From the NCBI GenBank assembly GCA_009842505.1, contig VYFG01000063.1, positions 1 through 52,686 on the forward strand: a stretch of 52,686 nt of DNA, read 5' to 3'. The DNA comes from Gammaproteobacteria bacterium (GTDB lineage Bacteria; Pseudomonadota; Gammaproteobacteria; Arenicellales; Poriferihabitantaceae). Under the pieces are notes generated by a model, which made no database searches, had not been told where the DNA came from, and saw nothing but the letters and a program-made list of their open reading frames with translations. Of this stretch, positions 1 to 9,932 are shown in pieces; within the stretch, counting starts at the first letter, position 1, and each line of letters opens with the position of its first letter. The position numbers were made by a program, and so were the translations under genes.

Positions 1-362
1 ATCCCCACCCGGTGCGTGAATCGGTGCTCCCAGTAGTAGGCGAGATCGGCCAGCACAACGCACAGCGCGATGGACCAGGCCGTAGTCGGGATGTCGAACA
101 CCCGCCAGTAATAGTGGACGTGGTAATAAGCAGCGATGTAGAACGTCGCGAGCAGTCCGTAGGCGATCAGCAGGAAGGCGATCAGCGTGGCGAAGTTGGC
201 GAGGGTGTCGCCGATCAGGGTCCAGGTGAGCGTCTTCCTGAAGGCGTAGCGGGCGAGTTCGAACAGCAGGAAGGCGCTCGCGGCGAGGAAGATCCACTCG
301 TCGAGCAGAATCTCCCAGTCGTAGACCCGATTGACCGGGATGGGTCGGTCAAGAAAATCCAT
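1..362 (-). CDS. Fatty acid hydroxylase / sterol desaturase family protein, N-terminal part (cut by window edge)
   Basis: Only the first 120 residues lie in the window; the gene continues past position 1. The ATG at 362 is preceded by GGAGGGA at good spacing. The visible part has hydrophobic stretches at about residues 23-35, 58-80 and 94-110. It then reads into HRFTH (H113 and H117), the first histidine cluster of the membrane di-iron hydroxylase/desaturase superfamily. The preceding DLAYYWEH fits the usual [DE]-x-x-x-Y-[WY]-x-H context. Members hydroxylate or desaturate fatty acids, sterols or carotenoids at the membrane using O2. The substrate cannot be inferred, because the remaining histidine clusters lie outside the window. 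Confidence 0.8.
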   Translation of the reverse strand, partial: MDFLDRPIPVNRVYDWEILLDEWIFLAASAFLLFELARYAFRKTLTWTLIGDTLANFATLIAFLLIAYGLLATFYIAAYYHVHYYWRVFDIPTTAWSIALCVVLADLAYYWEHRFTHRVG

Positions 363-677
363 GGCCGTCCCTCCAGGTTCGGCAGAAAACGATGAGATAG
401 GCTGACACCCCCAGAGCATGGCGAGCATCCACGGCAACCAGAGCGTCATCTCACGCCGAGTCGAATGGCCGATTCCGGTGGGCAGACAGTGCCGGTTCAG
501 AAACTGATGAAAGTTGCAGCCCTGTCAACCTGCGGATATAAGCCCCAAAGGAAAAAATACAAGGTCATGAAACGATGCCGGGATTGCCTTGTTCACGGGC
601 GGGTTCAAGATGACCGTACCAGGATCACAGCCGTCACTTAAGTGCGCCATGCCCACACATGTCCTTTCTCCTTCCCG
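363..677. other. Intergenic region upstream of the hydroxylase gene
   Basis: This 315-base gap must hold the promoter of the leftward hydroxylase gene and the 3' end of the ABC/AttH operon. I see no convincing gene, a moderately A-rich patch near 540-570, and no clear terminator hairpin with a T-run. Confidence 0.5.
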
Positions 678-1874
678 CTAGTAACCGGTGAGTTCCATGT
701 AACCCCATCCGGATACCGGCGCTCCGTTCCAGGTTCCGTCTACATTCACCAGTCCCTCGTAATAGCGAAAGGCCATGTCCATCACCTGGTCGTCAATTGC
801 CGGCGTGACGGTGAGCGTCCAGGGGACTTCCGGGGAGTCTGCCCGCAGACGCCAGACGACGGGATACGTGGTTTCATGCCTCGGGCCGGTCCAGTATCCG
901 GTGGGTTCAATGCTGATACGGCCGGGGTCCAGTCGGGTCTTCCGATTCTCAGGGTCAAGCAGCGCGGCGGACAGGTACGGGGGATTGCCTGCCTCCCTGA
1001 CCTGGAAAATCACCAGCCTGTAACCATTGTCGAGATTGAGGGAGAACCAGTCCCATCCGCTTTGCCCGGGGGCCAGCACCGCACTGGACCATTCCCTGTC
1101 CATCCAGGTCTGCCCCCGGACGGAAAAGGTCTCCTCCCCGAGGCGCACCGTTCCCTGTGTCGACAGGCCGGGCATGGAATAGTAGTAGCTGGCGGCCCGT
1201 TCGTCCTCGGTCTTGACGCTGTATCCGCGATCGCCCTGCAGCACGGGCGGCAGTGCGGCCTCCACGACGAGGTCCAGCGCCAGTTCACCGGTCCCGGCAG
1301 TCAACCGGGCGGTAAAGCAGCCATCACAGGCTTCATTCCTGCCGGTCGCCCGTACCGACCAGCCGTTGACCCAGATGGCAAGCGGCGCCGCCTCGGCCCC
1401 GGCGAGTCCCAGCGCCCCCCGGGCGAAGTCTTCCCGGGCGGTAAAGCGTTCTCCATCCACGTCCGTCAGCGCCAGATGCGCCATCCATGACTGGTCCGAA
1501 GACCAGGCGGAATCGGGCCGGACGCCGGCGCCCCCCGTACGGAAGCGAAAGAATGTGAGCTGATAGCCGAACACCCTGCCCGCGGGACTCTCCAGCCGGC
1601 CCGTGAAATACCACCATTCCTGGCGGAAGTCCGGGTGGGGGCCGTGGTCCCGGGGAAACGCGATGGCGTAACCCGGAACCACCGGCCTGAACTGCTCCTC
1701 GGCCGGCATGGACAGAAAGGCGATCAGATCCTCCCGGGACCGGGGTTCGTCCTCGGGCCCGGTTTCCGCACCACGAAACAATACGGTCAGCAGTCCGGAC
1801 AGGGCCAGCATGCCCGCAATGACCGCCCACCGCAGGACACGGCCTGCCGTGAAATGCGCGTACTCAGTCTTCAC
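678..1874 (-). CDS. AttH/CrtC-like lipocalin-fold protein, partner of the ABC exporter
   Basis: About 398 residues from a GTG start at 1874, chosen because GGAGG lies five bases upstream and the start overlaps the permease stop. A longer ATG form from 1898 would have no advantage. One membrane anchor or signal segment lies at residues 14-33. The hallmark HPDFxxEWWYF (residues 80-90) is typical of AttH-like predicted secreted hydrolases, which share a fold with carotenoid hydratase CrtC. In known loci this protein is encoded with an FtsX-type ABC permease and ATPase, as here. The likely site is periplasmic or membrane-anchored, with a hydrophobic ligand. The real substrate of this family is not known, so the role in export is inferred from gene order. 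Confidence 0.8.
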   Translation of the reverse strand: MKTEYAHFTAGRVLRWAVIAGMLALSGLLTVLFRGAETGPEDEPRSREDLIAFLSMPAEEQFRPVVPGYAIAFPRDHGPHPDFRQEWWYFTGRLESPAGRVFGYQLTFFRFRTGGAGVRPDSAWSSDQSWMAHLALTDVDGERFTAREDFARGALGLAGAEAAPLAIWVNGWSVRATGRNEACDGCFTARLTAGTGELALDLVVEAALPPVLQGDRGYSVKTEDERAASYYYSMPGLSTQGTVRLGEETFSVRGQTWMDREWSSAVLAPGQSGWDWFSLNLDNGYRLVIFQVREAGNPPYLSAALLDPENRKTRLDPGRISIEPTGYWTGPRHETTYPVVWRLRADSPEVPWTLTVTPAIDDQVMDMAFRYYEGLVNVDGTWNGAPVSGWGYMELTGY

Positions 1875-4359
1875 GAACCCTCCGGATCTCCTCTCCACCC
1901 CGGAAGCGCCATGCCGGGTAGACCGCTGCCGCCAGAGCGGCCGCCACCGACAGCGCCACCGCCTGCCATGCCAGGTTCCAGTTCACCAGGCTTTCCATGG
2001 ACCAGCCGAAGGACCGCACATTGATGACCCGGATGAGGATCAGGGACAACAGCATTCCCAGAGGTACAGCCACCAGCCCCGCAGCCAGACCGGCCAACCC
2101 GGACTCCAGAACCAGCAGGCCCCCGATCTGCCGCCGGCTGAAACCGATCGCCGACAGCATGGCGAACTCCCGCCTGCGTTCCAGCAGCAATGCCATCAGC
2201 GCCGACAGAATGCCGGTCACCGCGACGATCACCGCCAGCAGGCGCAGTACCGCCGTAATCCGGAATGTATGGTCGAAGACCGCGAGCGAAGTCTGCCGCA
2301 GGTCGCGGTTGGAACGGATGAACATTCCGTAGGGTGCGCCGGGACGGCTCTGGACGGTCCCGATCGTCCGCGCCACGTCGGCGCCGGGCGCCAGGTACAG
2401 GGCGGCCGAGACCTGGCGGCGATCATCGAAGTACCGGTTCCAGGTACGCCGGTCCATGGTCACCAGGCCGTGTTCGCTGGAGTAGTCCCGGTACACCGCG
2501 GCAATGGAAAACCGGTGCATTCCACGATCCGTGGGCAACTCGACCCGGTCACCCGGGGCAAGGCGCAGCCGGAGGGCCAGCGACTCGGTGATCAGGACCT
2601 CGCCGTCCCTGTGGAACCTGCTCCAGAGACCCGGGTCCTGGCCGTCGATGATCCGGAAACCGTCGAACCCCTCCCTGGGCATGTCCACCGCAAAAACGGT
2701 GAGCGGACCGTGGTCGGTTTTGAGGTCGACCCGGCGCCCGGTACTCAGGTAGCGCAGCTGCGGCAATCCACGAAGCTCCGCGAGGAAATCTTCCGTCAGG
2801 GCCGGGCTCCCTTCCTGGCCGGTACTGAGGTATACGTCGGCGCGCAGGTAGTGGGCGAGCCAGTCCTCCACGGAGAAACGGAAACTCTGGATCATCAGTT
2901 CAATGCCCAGGGTGGCGGAAACCGCCACCGACAGCGCCGCAACGGCCACGCCGGTTCGGTCCAGGTGGCGGCCAGCATTGCCAAGCGCCACCTTCGGCAC
3001 CAGTTGCCAGTTCCCCGGCCGAAAGACGGCGCCGGCCCGGGAACCCTGGTAGAGCAGCCACGGTCCGAGCAGTGACAGGGCGCATATCAGGAGGAACAGT
3101 CCGGCAAAGGGCAGGACCAGGGTATCCTCCGGCCAGAGAATCAGCATGGCGGCGAGGACCCCAATCCCCAGTGCCGACGGCAACAGCCATGGCAGCAGGC
3201 GCTCAAGTCTCCGGGACCCTGCCGTTTCGTGGAGCAGCACCACCGGCGCCTCCCGGGTGGCCGCCAGAATGGGTGCGAGCCCGGCAAGCACGCTGGCCGC
3301 CAGGCCCACCAGCAGGGCCTTGGCAACCGACCATGCGGAAAGGACCGGTACCGGATTCCCGAGTTCGTGGTACAGGGAGTCGATCGTGCCGCCCACCAGC
3401 ACCGTCAGCACATCCGCCAGGACGCTGCCGAGCAGGATTCCGGAGACGGTGCCGAACGCCCCGACCAGCACCACTTCGGTCAGCAGCACCAGGGAGGCCT
3501 GGCTGCCGGTGACGCCCATCGCGCCCAGCAATCCCAGTAACCGCCTGCGCCTGATCACCTGGAAGCTGACCGCACTGTAGACCAGGAACATGGCGACCAC
3601 CAGGGCGAGCAGGCTGAGCGCGGTGAGGTTGATGCGAAACGCGCGGCTCATGTCCTGCCGGGCACCGTGGTGGATGCCGAGATTGATCAGCCTCGTGTCG
3701 TCAGGCAGCAGGGCGCGCAAGACACTTTCTTCCCCCGGCTCAAGGCGCAGGTCCACGTGGCTGATGCGGCCCTGCATGGCTAGAAAATCCTGGGCCCAGG
3801 AAATGTCCGTCACCAGCAGCCTGGATCCCGATTCGCCGGGGATCGTGAGCGTGCCGGCCCAATGAAAGGCCTGTCTGCGGCTGCCATGTTCCAGCACCAC
3901 GAAGTCGTCTTTCATCCCCGCCAGACCAGCCGGCCCGAACAATGGCCAGAGGATTTCTGCCTCGCCTTCCGGACCGGGTTCGTCCGTGAACTGGTCAAGG
4001 TGAAAATTCCGCAGCCGGTAATCGCTCAGCGGGTCCACGCCCATCAGAGTCCAGCGTTCCCCGCTGCCCGCAATCGACACCCGGGCACTGATCACCGGCG
4101 CGGCAGCCTGGATACCCGCATCCACGCGCACGACGCGATAGAGCGATTCATCCAGCGCCCGGGTACTTCCGGAGAGGCGGTGGGTGGCGGCCCCGTCCAT
4201 GATCCGGCCTGCACGGTGGAATTCCGCCATCGCCGAATCGTTGGCGATGTCGATGCCCACGACCACGGACACGCCCGCGGCCACGCTGAGGACAGTCAGC
4301 ACCAGCTGCCAGGGACTCCTCAGCAGGTCCCGGGCAAGCGCGAGTACTACCAGTCCCAT
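1864..4359 (-). CDS. ABC transporter permease, FtsX/MacB type, two-core
   Basis: 831 residues from ATG 4359, overlapping the ATPase stop by 13 bases. A longer reading to 4785 would only antisense-shadow the ATPase. The protein begins with a transmembrane helix (about 17-35) and a long extracytoplasmic region. A first FtsX core of three helices follows (INLTALSLLALVVAMF onward), then a central hydrophobic block, a second extracytoplasmic region, and a C-terminal FtsX core (ITAVLRLLAVIVAV onward). The size and two-core layout match the COG0577/COG3127 permeases found next to AttH-like proteins. It should form the membrane part of an exporter or lipid-handling (LolCDE/MacB-like) machine powered by the upstream ATPase. 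The substrate is unknown. Confidence 0.85.
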   Translation of the reverse strand: MGLVVLALARDLLRSPWQLVLTVLSVAAGVSVVVGIDIANDSAMAEFHRAGRIMDGAATHRLSGSTRALDESLYRVVRVDAGIQAAAPVISARVSIAGSGERWTLMGVDPLSDYRLRNFHLDQFTDEPGPEGEAEILWPLFGPAGLAGMKDDFVVLEHGSRRQAFHWAGTLTIPGESGSRLLVTDISWAQDFLAMQGRISHVDLRLEPGEESVLRALLPDDTRLINLGIHHGARQDMSRAFRINLTALSLLALVVAMFLVYSAVSFQVIRRRRLLGLLGAMGVTGSQASLVLLTEVVLVGAFGTVSGILLGSVLADVLTVLVGGTIDSLYHELGNPVPVLSAWSVAKALLVGLAASVLAGLAPILAATREAPVVLLHETAGSRRLERLLPWLLPSALGIGVLAAMLILWPEDTLVLPFAGLFLLICALSLLGPWLLYQGSRAGAVFRPGNWQLVPKVALGNAGRHLDRTGVAVAALSVAVSATLGIELMIQSFRFSVEDWLAHYLRADVYLSTGQEGSPALTEDFLAELRGLPQLRYLSTGRRVDLKTDHGPLTVFAVDMPREGFDGFRIIDGQDPGLWSRFHRDGEVLITESLALRLRLAPGDRVELPTDRGMHRFSIAAVYRDYSSEHGLVTMDRRTWNRYFDDRRQVSAALYLAPGADVARTIGTVQSRPGAPYGMFIRSNRDLRQTSLAVFDHTFRITAVLRLLAVIVAVTGILSALMALLLERRREFAMLSAIGFSRRQIGGLLVLESGLAGLAAGLVAVPLGMLLSLILIRVINVRSFGWSMESLVNWNLAWQAVALSVAAALAAAVYPAWRFRGGEEIRRVRED

Positions 4360-5039
4360 GGACCCAGCACACCGTCCGCGATGCGCAGACGGCGCCCGGC
4401 CGCGGAGGCGGCCCGGCGGCTGTGGGTCGCCATCACGACGCAGGTTCCCTGTTCCGCAAGGCTGCCCAGCAATGCGATCACCGCCTCCCCCCTTTCCCGG
4501 TCGAGATTGCCCGTCGGCTCGTCCGCAAGGACCACGGGCGGCCCGTGCACCGCCGCACGCAATACCGCCAGTCTCTGCTGCTCCCCACCGGACAGGGTTC
4601 CCGGATAGGCATTGCGCCGCTCCGCCAGGCCGAATTCCGACAGCATGCTGTCGATTCGGTCCCCGGGCCCGTCGATACCGTTGAGAGCCAGCGGCAACTG
4701 CAGGTTCTCCGTCACCGTGAGCGTGGGCACCAGGTTGAAAAACTGGAACACCAGGCCGATGTATCGGCGTCGGTGACGGGTACACGCATCACCACCCAGC
4801 GCGGCGAGATCTTCGCCCGCCACACGGACGGTCCCGGTGTCCGGTCGGTCCAGGCCGGCGAGGAGATTCAGCAGGGTAGATTTCCCGGAGCCGCTGGGCC
4901 CGCCGATCGCGACGAAATCGCCGGCTCGTGCGGTAAAATCCAGCGAAGTGAGAATCCGGCGGGTGCTGGTGCTGTCGCCCTCGCGGTAGGATTTGGCGAC
5001 TCCCTGGAGATCGATCACCACTTCGCTGTCTTTCGCCAT
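4347..5039 (-). CDS. ABC transporter ATP-binding protein (LolD/MacB-like)
   Basis: 230 residues, first gene of the leftward three-gene operon, with AAAGG ahead of ATG 5039. All ATPase motifs are intact: Walker A GPSGSGKS (47-54), Q-loop Q99, signature LSGGEQQR (149-156), Walker B VVLADEP (169-175) and switch histidine H206. The short length and [17 protein letters not shown] signatures place it with the LolD/MacB/FtsE class that drives FtsX-type permeases rather than importers. It overlaps the permease gene by 13 bases, so the two are probably translated together. Confidence 0.9.
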   Translation of the reverse strand: MAKDSEVVIDLQGVAKSYREGDSTSTRRILTSLDFTARAGDFVAIGGPSGSGKSTLLNLLAGLDRPDTGTVRVAGEDLAALGGDACTRHRRRYIGLVFQFFNLVPTLTVTENLQLPLALNGIDGPGDRIDSMLSEFGLAERRNAYPGTLSGGEQQRLAVLRAAVHGPPVVLADEPTGNLDRERGEAVIALLGSLAEQGTCVVMATHSRRAASAAGRRLRIADGVLGPWDW

Positions 5040-5379
5040 CAGTCTACCTTTTTCCTGCGAACACGAATTTCTGTTAATGGGTAAACCTTATGTTTCCGCG
5101 AAGCAGCACCCACGGATTACAGCAGGAAAACCGCGATCTCCCCTGAAAGGGCACCCGCATCGCCGCCTTTCGCGGGGTGCCGGCATGCGGGGACGGGGCC
5201 ATGCAAGGATCTGCCAATGACCATTCCCAACCTGTGCAGTTCATTGCATACCTCCGTCATCCTTCGCAATTGTGCGGACGCGTGGCTTGGGTCAAGATCA
5301 TCGGATTCTCCATTTTGACGCTCGCGGAGAGTAGCAACCCCCTCTAATCACTCAACTGAATCTACGTTTGGGCTCTGAG
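5040..5379. other. Divergent promoter region between the ABC operon and RND operon
   Basis: This 340-base gap separates two operons read in opposite directions, so both promoters should be here. I see TTGACG at 5315-5320, but no -10 element at proper spacing, so I do not assign a promoter. No ORF in it looks like a gene. Confidence 0.5.
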
Positions 5380-6711
5380 ATGAACTGGCGGCAATTATTG
5401 ATCATACCCCCGATCCTGGTGGGGATTGCGTTTTTCTATTGGATGAACCTGGAGGACAGGCGCGGAGAAGAGTCCGCTCCCCGGGAAGAGGCACTCGCAG
5501 TGCGGGTCACCGAAGTCGCGGCGACCCCGTTCCGGCCTTCGGTCACCGGTTACGGCCGCGTCGCGGCCGCATCGACCTGGTCTGCGATCAGCCAGGTTCA
5601 GGGACGGGCCGTGGAAGTGAATCCCGAACTCTCTCCCGGCTGGATCGTGGATGAAGGAGACCTTCTCATCGCCATCGATCCGCGCGACTACGAGATCGCG
5701 CTGGCGAAGGCCGAGACCGCGAGGGACAGTGCAAGGGCCTCGCTGCGTGAACTGGATGCTACGGCCGCAAACACGAGGGAAACCCTGAAACTCGAACGGC
5801 GCATCGAGGCTTTCCTGCAGACCGAGTTCGAACGGCAGTCGAACCTCCTCGAGCGCGGCAATGTTGCGCAGTCCGTCGTGGACCAGGCGACGCGGACACT
5901 GCTTTCCCAGCAGAAGGTCGTCCTGGAGCTGGAGAACCGGCTGAACCTGGTGCCGGTGCAGCGTGAGATCCACGAAACATCGCTTGCCACCCGGCGCGCC
6001 GAAATCGAGGAGGCCGGACGGAACCTGCAACGAACCCGGATCGTGGCGCCCCTGACGGGAAGGATATCCCTGAAATCGGTGTCTCAAGGGCAGTTCGTCC
6101 GGACCGGAGACAACCTCCTGACCATCGAGTCCATCGATACCGCGGAAATCCTGGCCGAATTCCGTCCGCAGACGCTCAACAACTTTTTCCGGCTGCTCTT
6201 CGGTGACGACCTGCCTGACCTGGTGGTCGGCGAGGACATGAAGGAGGCGTTCGAGATCGTCGCGGGCCTCGACCTCGTCGTCACCGTCCACTCGACGATC
6301 AACGACAGATTTGTCTGGCCGGCGAAACTGACGCGTTTTTCCGGCCGCGCGGATGAGCAGACAGGCGCAGTCGGCATCGTGGTTGAGGTCGACGACCCCG
6401 GATTCCCCGACCCGGCCACCCGGCGGCCGCCCCTGATCAACGGCTCCTTCGTCGAAGTCCGCCTGTCTGCGCCCGAACCGACCAGTTCCATCCGTATCGA
6501 GCGGAACGCCCTGCGGACAGACCCGGACGGAGTCGACTTCGTGTTCCTGGCGGACGGGGACTCCCGCCTTGCGCGCCGCGATGTCGTTGTCGGCCCGGTT
6601 GCCGGCGACCAGGTCGTCGTGCTTGCCGGTCTCGTCGAGGGCGACAGGGTCGTTGTGTCGGACCCGCAGCCGGCCGTCTACGGCATGTTGCTCGCACCCG
6701 TGGCGAACTGA
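5380..6711 (+). CDS. RND efflux membrane-fusion (periplasmic adaptor) protein
   Basis: 443 residues from ATG 5380; an in-frame TTG at 5368 is possible but less likely. There is an N-terminal membrane anchor (about 6-22). A lipoyl/barrel-sandwich half follows (VEVNPELSPGWIVDEGDLLI), then a long helical hairpin (about residues 105-210) rich in charged heptads. The second lipoyl half contains RIVAPLTGRISLKSVSQGQF, and beta-barrel and membrane-proximal domains follow. This order is standard for HlyD/AcrA-type adaptors. It lies 13 bases upstream of the RND pump gene. The substrate cannot be inferred, and no outer-membrane TolC-type channel is encoded beside it. Confidence 0.9.
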   Translation: MNWRQLLIIPPILVGIAFFYWMNLEDRRGEESAPREEALAVRVTEVAATPFRPSVTGYGRVAAASTWSAISQVQGRAVEVNPELSPGWIVDEGDLLIAIDPRDYEIALAKAETARDSARASLRELDATAANTRETLKLERRIEAFLQTEFERQSNLLERGNVAQSVVDQATRTLLSQQKVVLELENRLNLVPVQREIHETSLATRRAEIEEAGRNLQRTRIVAPLTGRISLKSVSQGQFVRTGDNLLTIESIDTAEILAEFRPQTLNNFFRLLFGDDLPDLVVGEDMKEAFEIVAGLDLVVTVHSTINDRFVWPAKLTRFSGRADEQTGAVGIVVEVDDPGFPDPATRRPPLINGSFVEVRLSAPEPTSSIRIERNALRTDPDGVDFVFLADGDSRLARRDVVVGPVAGDQVVVLAGLVEGDRVVVSDPQPAVYGMLLAPVAN

Positions 6712-6724
6712 GAGGCCGGGACGG

Positions 6725-9700
6725 ATGATCGCCTACTTCACCCGGCACCCGGTCGCGGCAAATCTCCTGCTGCTGGGCACGATGATTCTCGGCGGGCTTT
6801 CCCTGCCGGACCTCGAACGGGAGAGTTTTCCGGAGTTTTCCCCCTCCAGGGTTTCGGTATCCGTCGCCTATCCGGGCGCCTCCGCGGCTGATGTCGATGA
6901 ACTGGTCTGCCTGGAACTCGACGCCGAACTCGGCGCGGTGAATGCCCTTGATGCTCTCGACTGTGTCTCGGTGGACGGCAGGGCGACAGCGACGCTGACC
7001 ATGATGGAAGGCGGCGACATCAGCCAGTTCTACAACGATGTACTGTCGACCGTGTCCGCAATCGGCGATCTTCCGGCGGCGGCCGAGACGCCGGTGGTGT
7101 CGGTCCTCGGGCAGACCGAGCTTGTTGCCTTGCTGGCGGTCTCCGGGATTGCAACCGAAGACAGCCTGATCCGCTACGCCGACAGGCTCGCAAAGGACAT
7201 CGCCGCCCTGGAACTGGTCGAGTCGGTGGATGTCGCTGGAATCTCCGAGAGCGAATTCCGGGTTTCCCTCGACCAGAACGCGCTTCGCCGTTTCGGGATC
7301 AGCGCGAAATCGGTCTCCGACGAGATCAGCGCCCGGTCGCTCCGCGTGCCCATCGGCACGGTCCGGACCGAGGGCCGGGATATCTTCCTCCGGTATTCCG
7401 ACGCCCGGCGCACCATTTCGGACCTTGAGAACCTGGTCATCCTGCAGAACGACACCGGAGGGCTGGTCATTCTTTCCGACCTCGCCACGGTCACGCTCGA
7501 GGAACTGACGCCGGAGCTGCGCGCCTTCGTGGACGGGGAAAGGACCGCGATCCTGAGAATCAACAAGACCGGGACCGCCGATGCCATCGATGCCTTCGAC
7601 CAGGTGGAGACGCTCCTTGGCCGGGAACGGGCAAGATATTCCGACCCCTTCCGGATCACCGTGATCAACAATACGACCACAGTCGTGAGGGACCGCATCG
7701 CGCTGGTTTCCGGGAACGCGGCCATCAGCCTTGCCCTGGTGATTCTCGTCATGTGTTTCTTCTTCACCGTGCGCGAGGCGATCTGGATTTCCCTGGCGCT
7801 GCCGTTCTCGTTTTTTGCCGCGGTTTTCGTGATAGGCATCGTCGGGGTTTCGATCAACATGATCAGCCTCGTGGCGCTCCTCATGGCGATCGGTCTCATC
7901 ATGGACGACAGCATCGTGATCGCGGAAAACATCGCGAAAAGGCGTGACGGGGGCGGCGGGGATTCCGTCGCGCGAAGCGTCCTCGAGGTCATGCCCGGTG
8001 TGGTTTCCTCCTTCCTGACGACCACCTGCGTCTTCGTCCCCCTGATGTTCATTTCAGGCGAAATCGGGGCCATCCTGAAGGTGATCCCCGTCGTTCTGCT
8101 GATCACGCTCGGTGCGAGCCTGCTCGAGGCCTTCCTGGTGCTGCCGAACCACATGCACCATGTCCGGACCGATCCGCAGGCCAATGCCCGGCGCCTGGCC
8201 CACCGCATGCTGGTGCGGATCAGGGATGATTTCGTCCTGCCGACGGCATCCTTGCTTGCGCGCTGGCGGTACCTGACCCTCGGTTCCGTCTTCGCGATCC
8301 TGATCTTCAGCGTCGGCTTGATTGCCTCGGGCACCGTCAAGGTCATCGGCTTCCCGACCATCGAGGGCGATACGGTCGAGGCACGCATCGCACTGACCCC
8401 CGGACTGCCGCTCGAACGCACACAGGCGGTCGTCCGCCAGCTCGAGGACGCCCTGAAAAGGGTTGACGAAGAGCTGACCGCCGGCACCGTGGGCAAAGAA
8501 CCGCTGGTTCTGCGTGTGCTGACGAGGTTTGCCTTCAACCCGGATGTCAAGGACAACGGTCCGCACACGGCAACCATCACTGTTGACCTGTTGGCCAGCG
8601 AACGAAGGAATGTCTCCGCCGACGAGGTGCTGAACGCATGGCGGGCCGCGGCCGGACCCATCCCGGACCTGGTGCAGGCCAACTTCACCCAGACGGCCCT
8701 GGGCCCAGGCGGGCATGACCTCGACATCCAGTTGTCCGGACAGGATCTCGCGGAACTCGAACTCGCTGCAACCGAACTGCGAAGCAACCTGCTCGCGCGC
8801 GACGACGTGACGGAGGCTTACCAGGATTTCTATGGAGGCCTGCTGGAGGTCCGGCTGACCCTCAACGAATTCGCCCACGTGAACAACCTGACGCCGCAGG
8901 CGGTCGCCGGCCAGCTGCGCAGCGCTTTCTCCGGAACGGAGACCGACAGCTTTCGCGTCGGGCAGTCGGATATGACGGTGCAGGTCGAACTCGGCGACAG
9001 CATTCCTTCGATCGATGATCTCGAGGATTTCCCGGTTGCGATTGCCGGCGGCAAACAGGTTTCTCTCGGTTCAATTGCCGACATGGATCGTTCGTACGCC
9101 TACGGGCAGATCACGCGCGAGGACGGCCGGGCCGTCGCCAGGATCATCGGAAAGATCGACCGCGAAACTACCACTTCCGCCGTCATATCCCGGGTGGTCA
9201 CCGACGAGCTTGCGCCTTCGCTGAAGAAGAAATTCCCTGCCGTAAATATCGAGATCGGCGGTGGCGCCGAAGAGCAGGTAGAGACCCAGAGCTCGATCAT
9301 CATGGGGTTTTTGTTCGGATTGTTCGGCGTCTACATCGTCCTTGCATTCCAGTTCCGCAGCTACACGCTTCCGCTCATGATCATGCTGTCCATCCCGTTT
9401 GCGCTTGTGGGGACGGTATTCGGGCATCTCCTGATGGGGCTGGACATTTCGATGCCAAGCCTGATCGGGTTTGCTTCGCTCTCGGGCGTGGTCGTGAACA
9501 ATGCCATCCTTTTCGTGACCTTTTTCATCTCCGAGATTCGCGGGAGCGACTATCTTGCCGCCGCGGTGGAAGCGGTCCGGCACAGGTTCCGGCCTGTGGT
9601 GCTTTCCACGCTCACGACCTTCATCGGCCTGATGCCGATCGTGACCGAGACCAGTCCGCAGGCACAGGTGCTGGTTCCGCTCGTCGTCTCCGTCGCGTTC

Positions 9701-9823
9701 GGGTTGCTCTCGTCCACCCTGATTGTCGTCTTCGTCTTTCCCTGCATCCTCGGCATCTACTTCGACTTCAGGAATGTCGGGAAATGGCAGGCCACTTTCC
9801 AAGTCAAGTCGGCTGCAGCTTGA
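6725..9823 (+). CDS. RND family efflux pump, inner-membrane HAE1-type permease
   Basis: 1032 residues from ATG 6725, the start just before the first transmembrane helix (MIAYFTRHPVAANLLLLG); the longer open frame upstream lies in the adaptor gene. It has two repeats of a large periplasmic loop followed by helix bundles. GLIMDDSIVIAENI carries the paired aspartates of the proton relay in TM4. The C-terminal bundle with SLSGVVVNNAILFV is the matching repeat. The length is typical for AcrB/MdtB-like pumps. It works with the preceding adaptor to expel substrates using the proton gradient. The second periplasmic half is well preserved, with no frameshift. Confidence 0.92.
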   Translation: MIAYFTRHPVAANLLLLGTMILGGLSLPDLERESFPEFSPSRVSVSVAYPGASAADVDELVCLELDAELGAVNALDALDCVSVDGRATATLTMMEGGDISQFYNDVLSTVSAIGDLPAAAETPVVSVLGQTELVALLAVSGIATEDSLIRYADRLAKDIAALELVESVDVAGISESEFRVSLDQNALRRFGISAKSVSDEISARSLRVPIGTVRTEGRDIFLRYSDARRTISDLENLVILQNDTGGLVILSDLATVTLEELTPELRAFVDGERTAILRINKTGTADAIDAFDQVETLLGRERARYSDPFRITVINNTTTVVRDRIALVSGNAAISLALVILVMCFFFTVREAIWISLALPFSFFAAVFVIGIVGVSINMISLVALLMAIGLIMDDSIVIAENIAKRRDGGGGDSVARSVLEVMPGVVSSFLTTTCVFVPLMFISGEIGAILKVIPVVLLITLGASLLEAFLVLPNHMHHVRTDPQANARRLAHRMLVRIRDDFVLPTASLLARWRYLTLGSVFAILIFSVGLIASGTVKVIGFPTIEGDTVEARIALTPGLPLERTQAVVRQLEDALKRVDEELTAGTVGKEPLVLRVLTRFAFNPDVKDNGPHTATITVDLLASERRNVSADEVLNAWRAAAGPIPDLVQANFTQTALGPGGHDLDIQLSGQDLAELELAATELRSNLLARDDVTEAYQDFYGGLLEVRLTLNEFAHVNNLTPQAVAGQLRSAFSGTETDSFRVGQSDMTVQVELGDSIPSIDDLEDFPVAIAGGKQVSLGSIADMDRSYAYGQITREDGRAVARIIGKIDRETTTSAVISRVVTDELAPSLKKKFPAVNIEIGGGAEEQVETQSSIIMGFLFGLFGVYIVLAFQFRSYTLPLMIMLSIPFALVGTVFGHLLMGLDISMPSLIGFASLSGVVVNNAILFVTFFISEIRGSDYLAAAVEAVRHRFRPVVLSTLTTFIGLMPIVTETSPQAQVLVPLVVSVAFGLLSSTLIVVFVFPCILGIYFDFRNVGKWQATFQVKSAAA

Positions 9824-9866
9824 TAACATGTGCAGCTACCGGGGAAATTCGCGCACTCGACATGTA

Positions 9867-9885
9867 CCCGGGGTTGCCGCCCGGG
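9867..9885. terminator. Possible hairpin between converging RND and OMP genes
   Basis: CCCGGG at 9867-9872 and 9880-9885 can pair around a 7-base loop in the 109-base gap between two converging genes. There is no T-run on either side, so intrinsic termination is unproven. CCCGGG is also self-complementary, which makes chance occurrence more likely in GC-rich DNA. Confidence 0.25.
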
Positions 9886-9932
9886 ATACGGTGCCATTCA
9901 AGGCTGCCGGATTGAAAACGCTCGATCCCTGC

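Noticed and set aside
4360..4785. N-terminal extension of the ABC permease
   Set aside because: It overlaps the ATPase gene in another frame; the membrane-protein pattern begins only at the ATG at 4359.
5315..5348. Promoter TTGACG...TCTAAT before the RND operon
   Set aside because: The spacing of 22 bases is too long for a standard sigma70 promoter.
7174..8787. 537-codon minus-strand frame opposite the RND pump
   Set aside because: Serine/arginine-rich shadow of a well-conserved pump gene.
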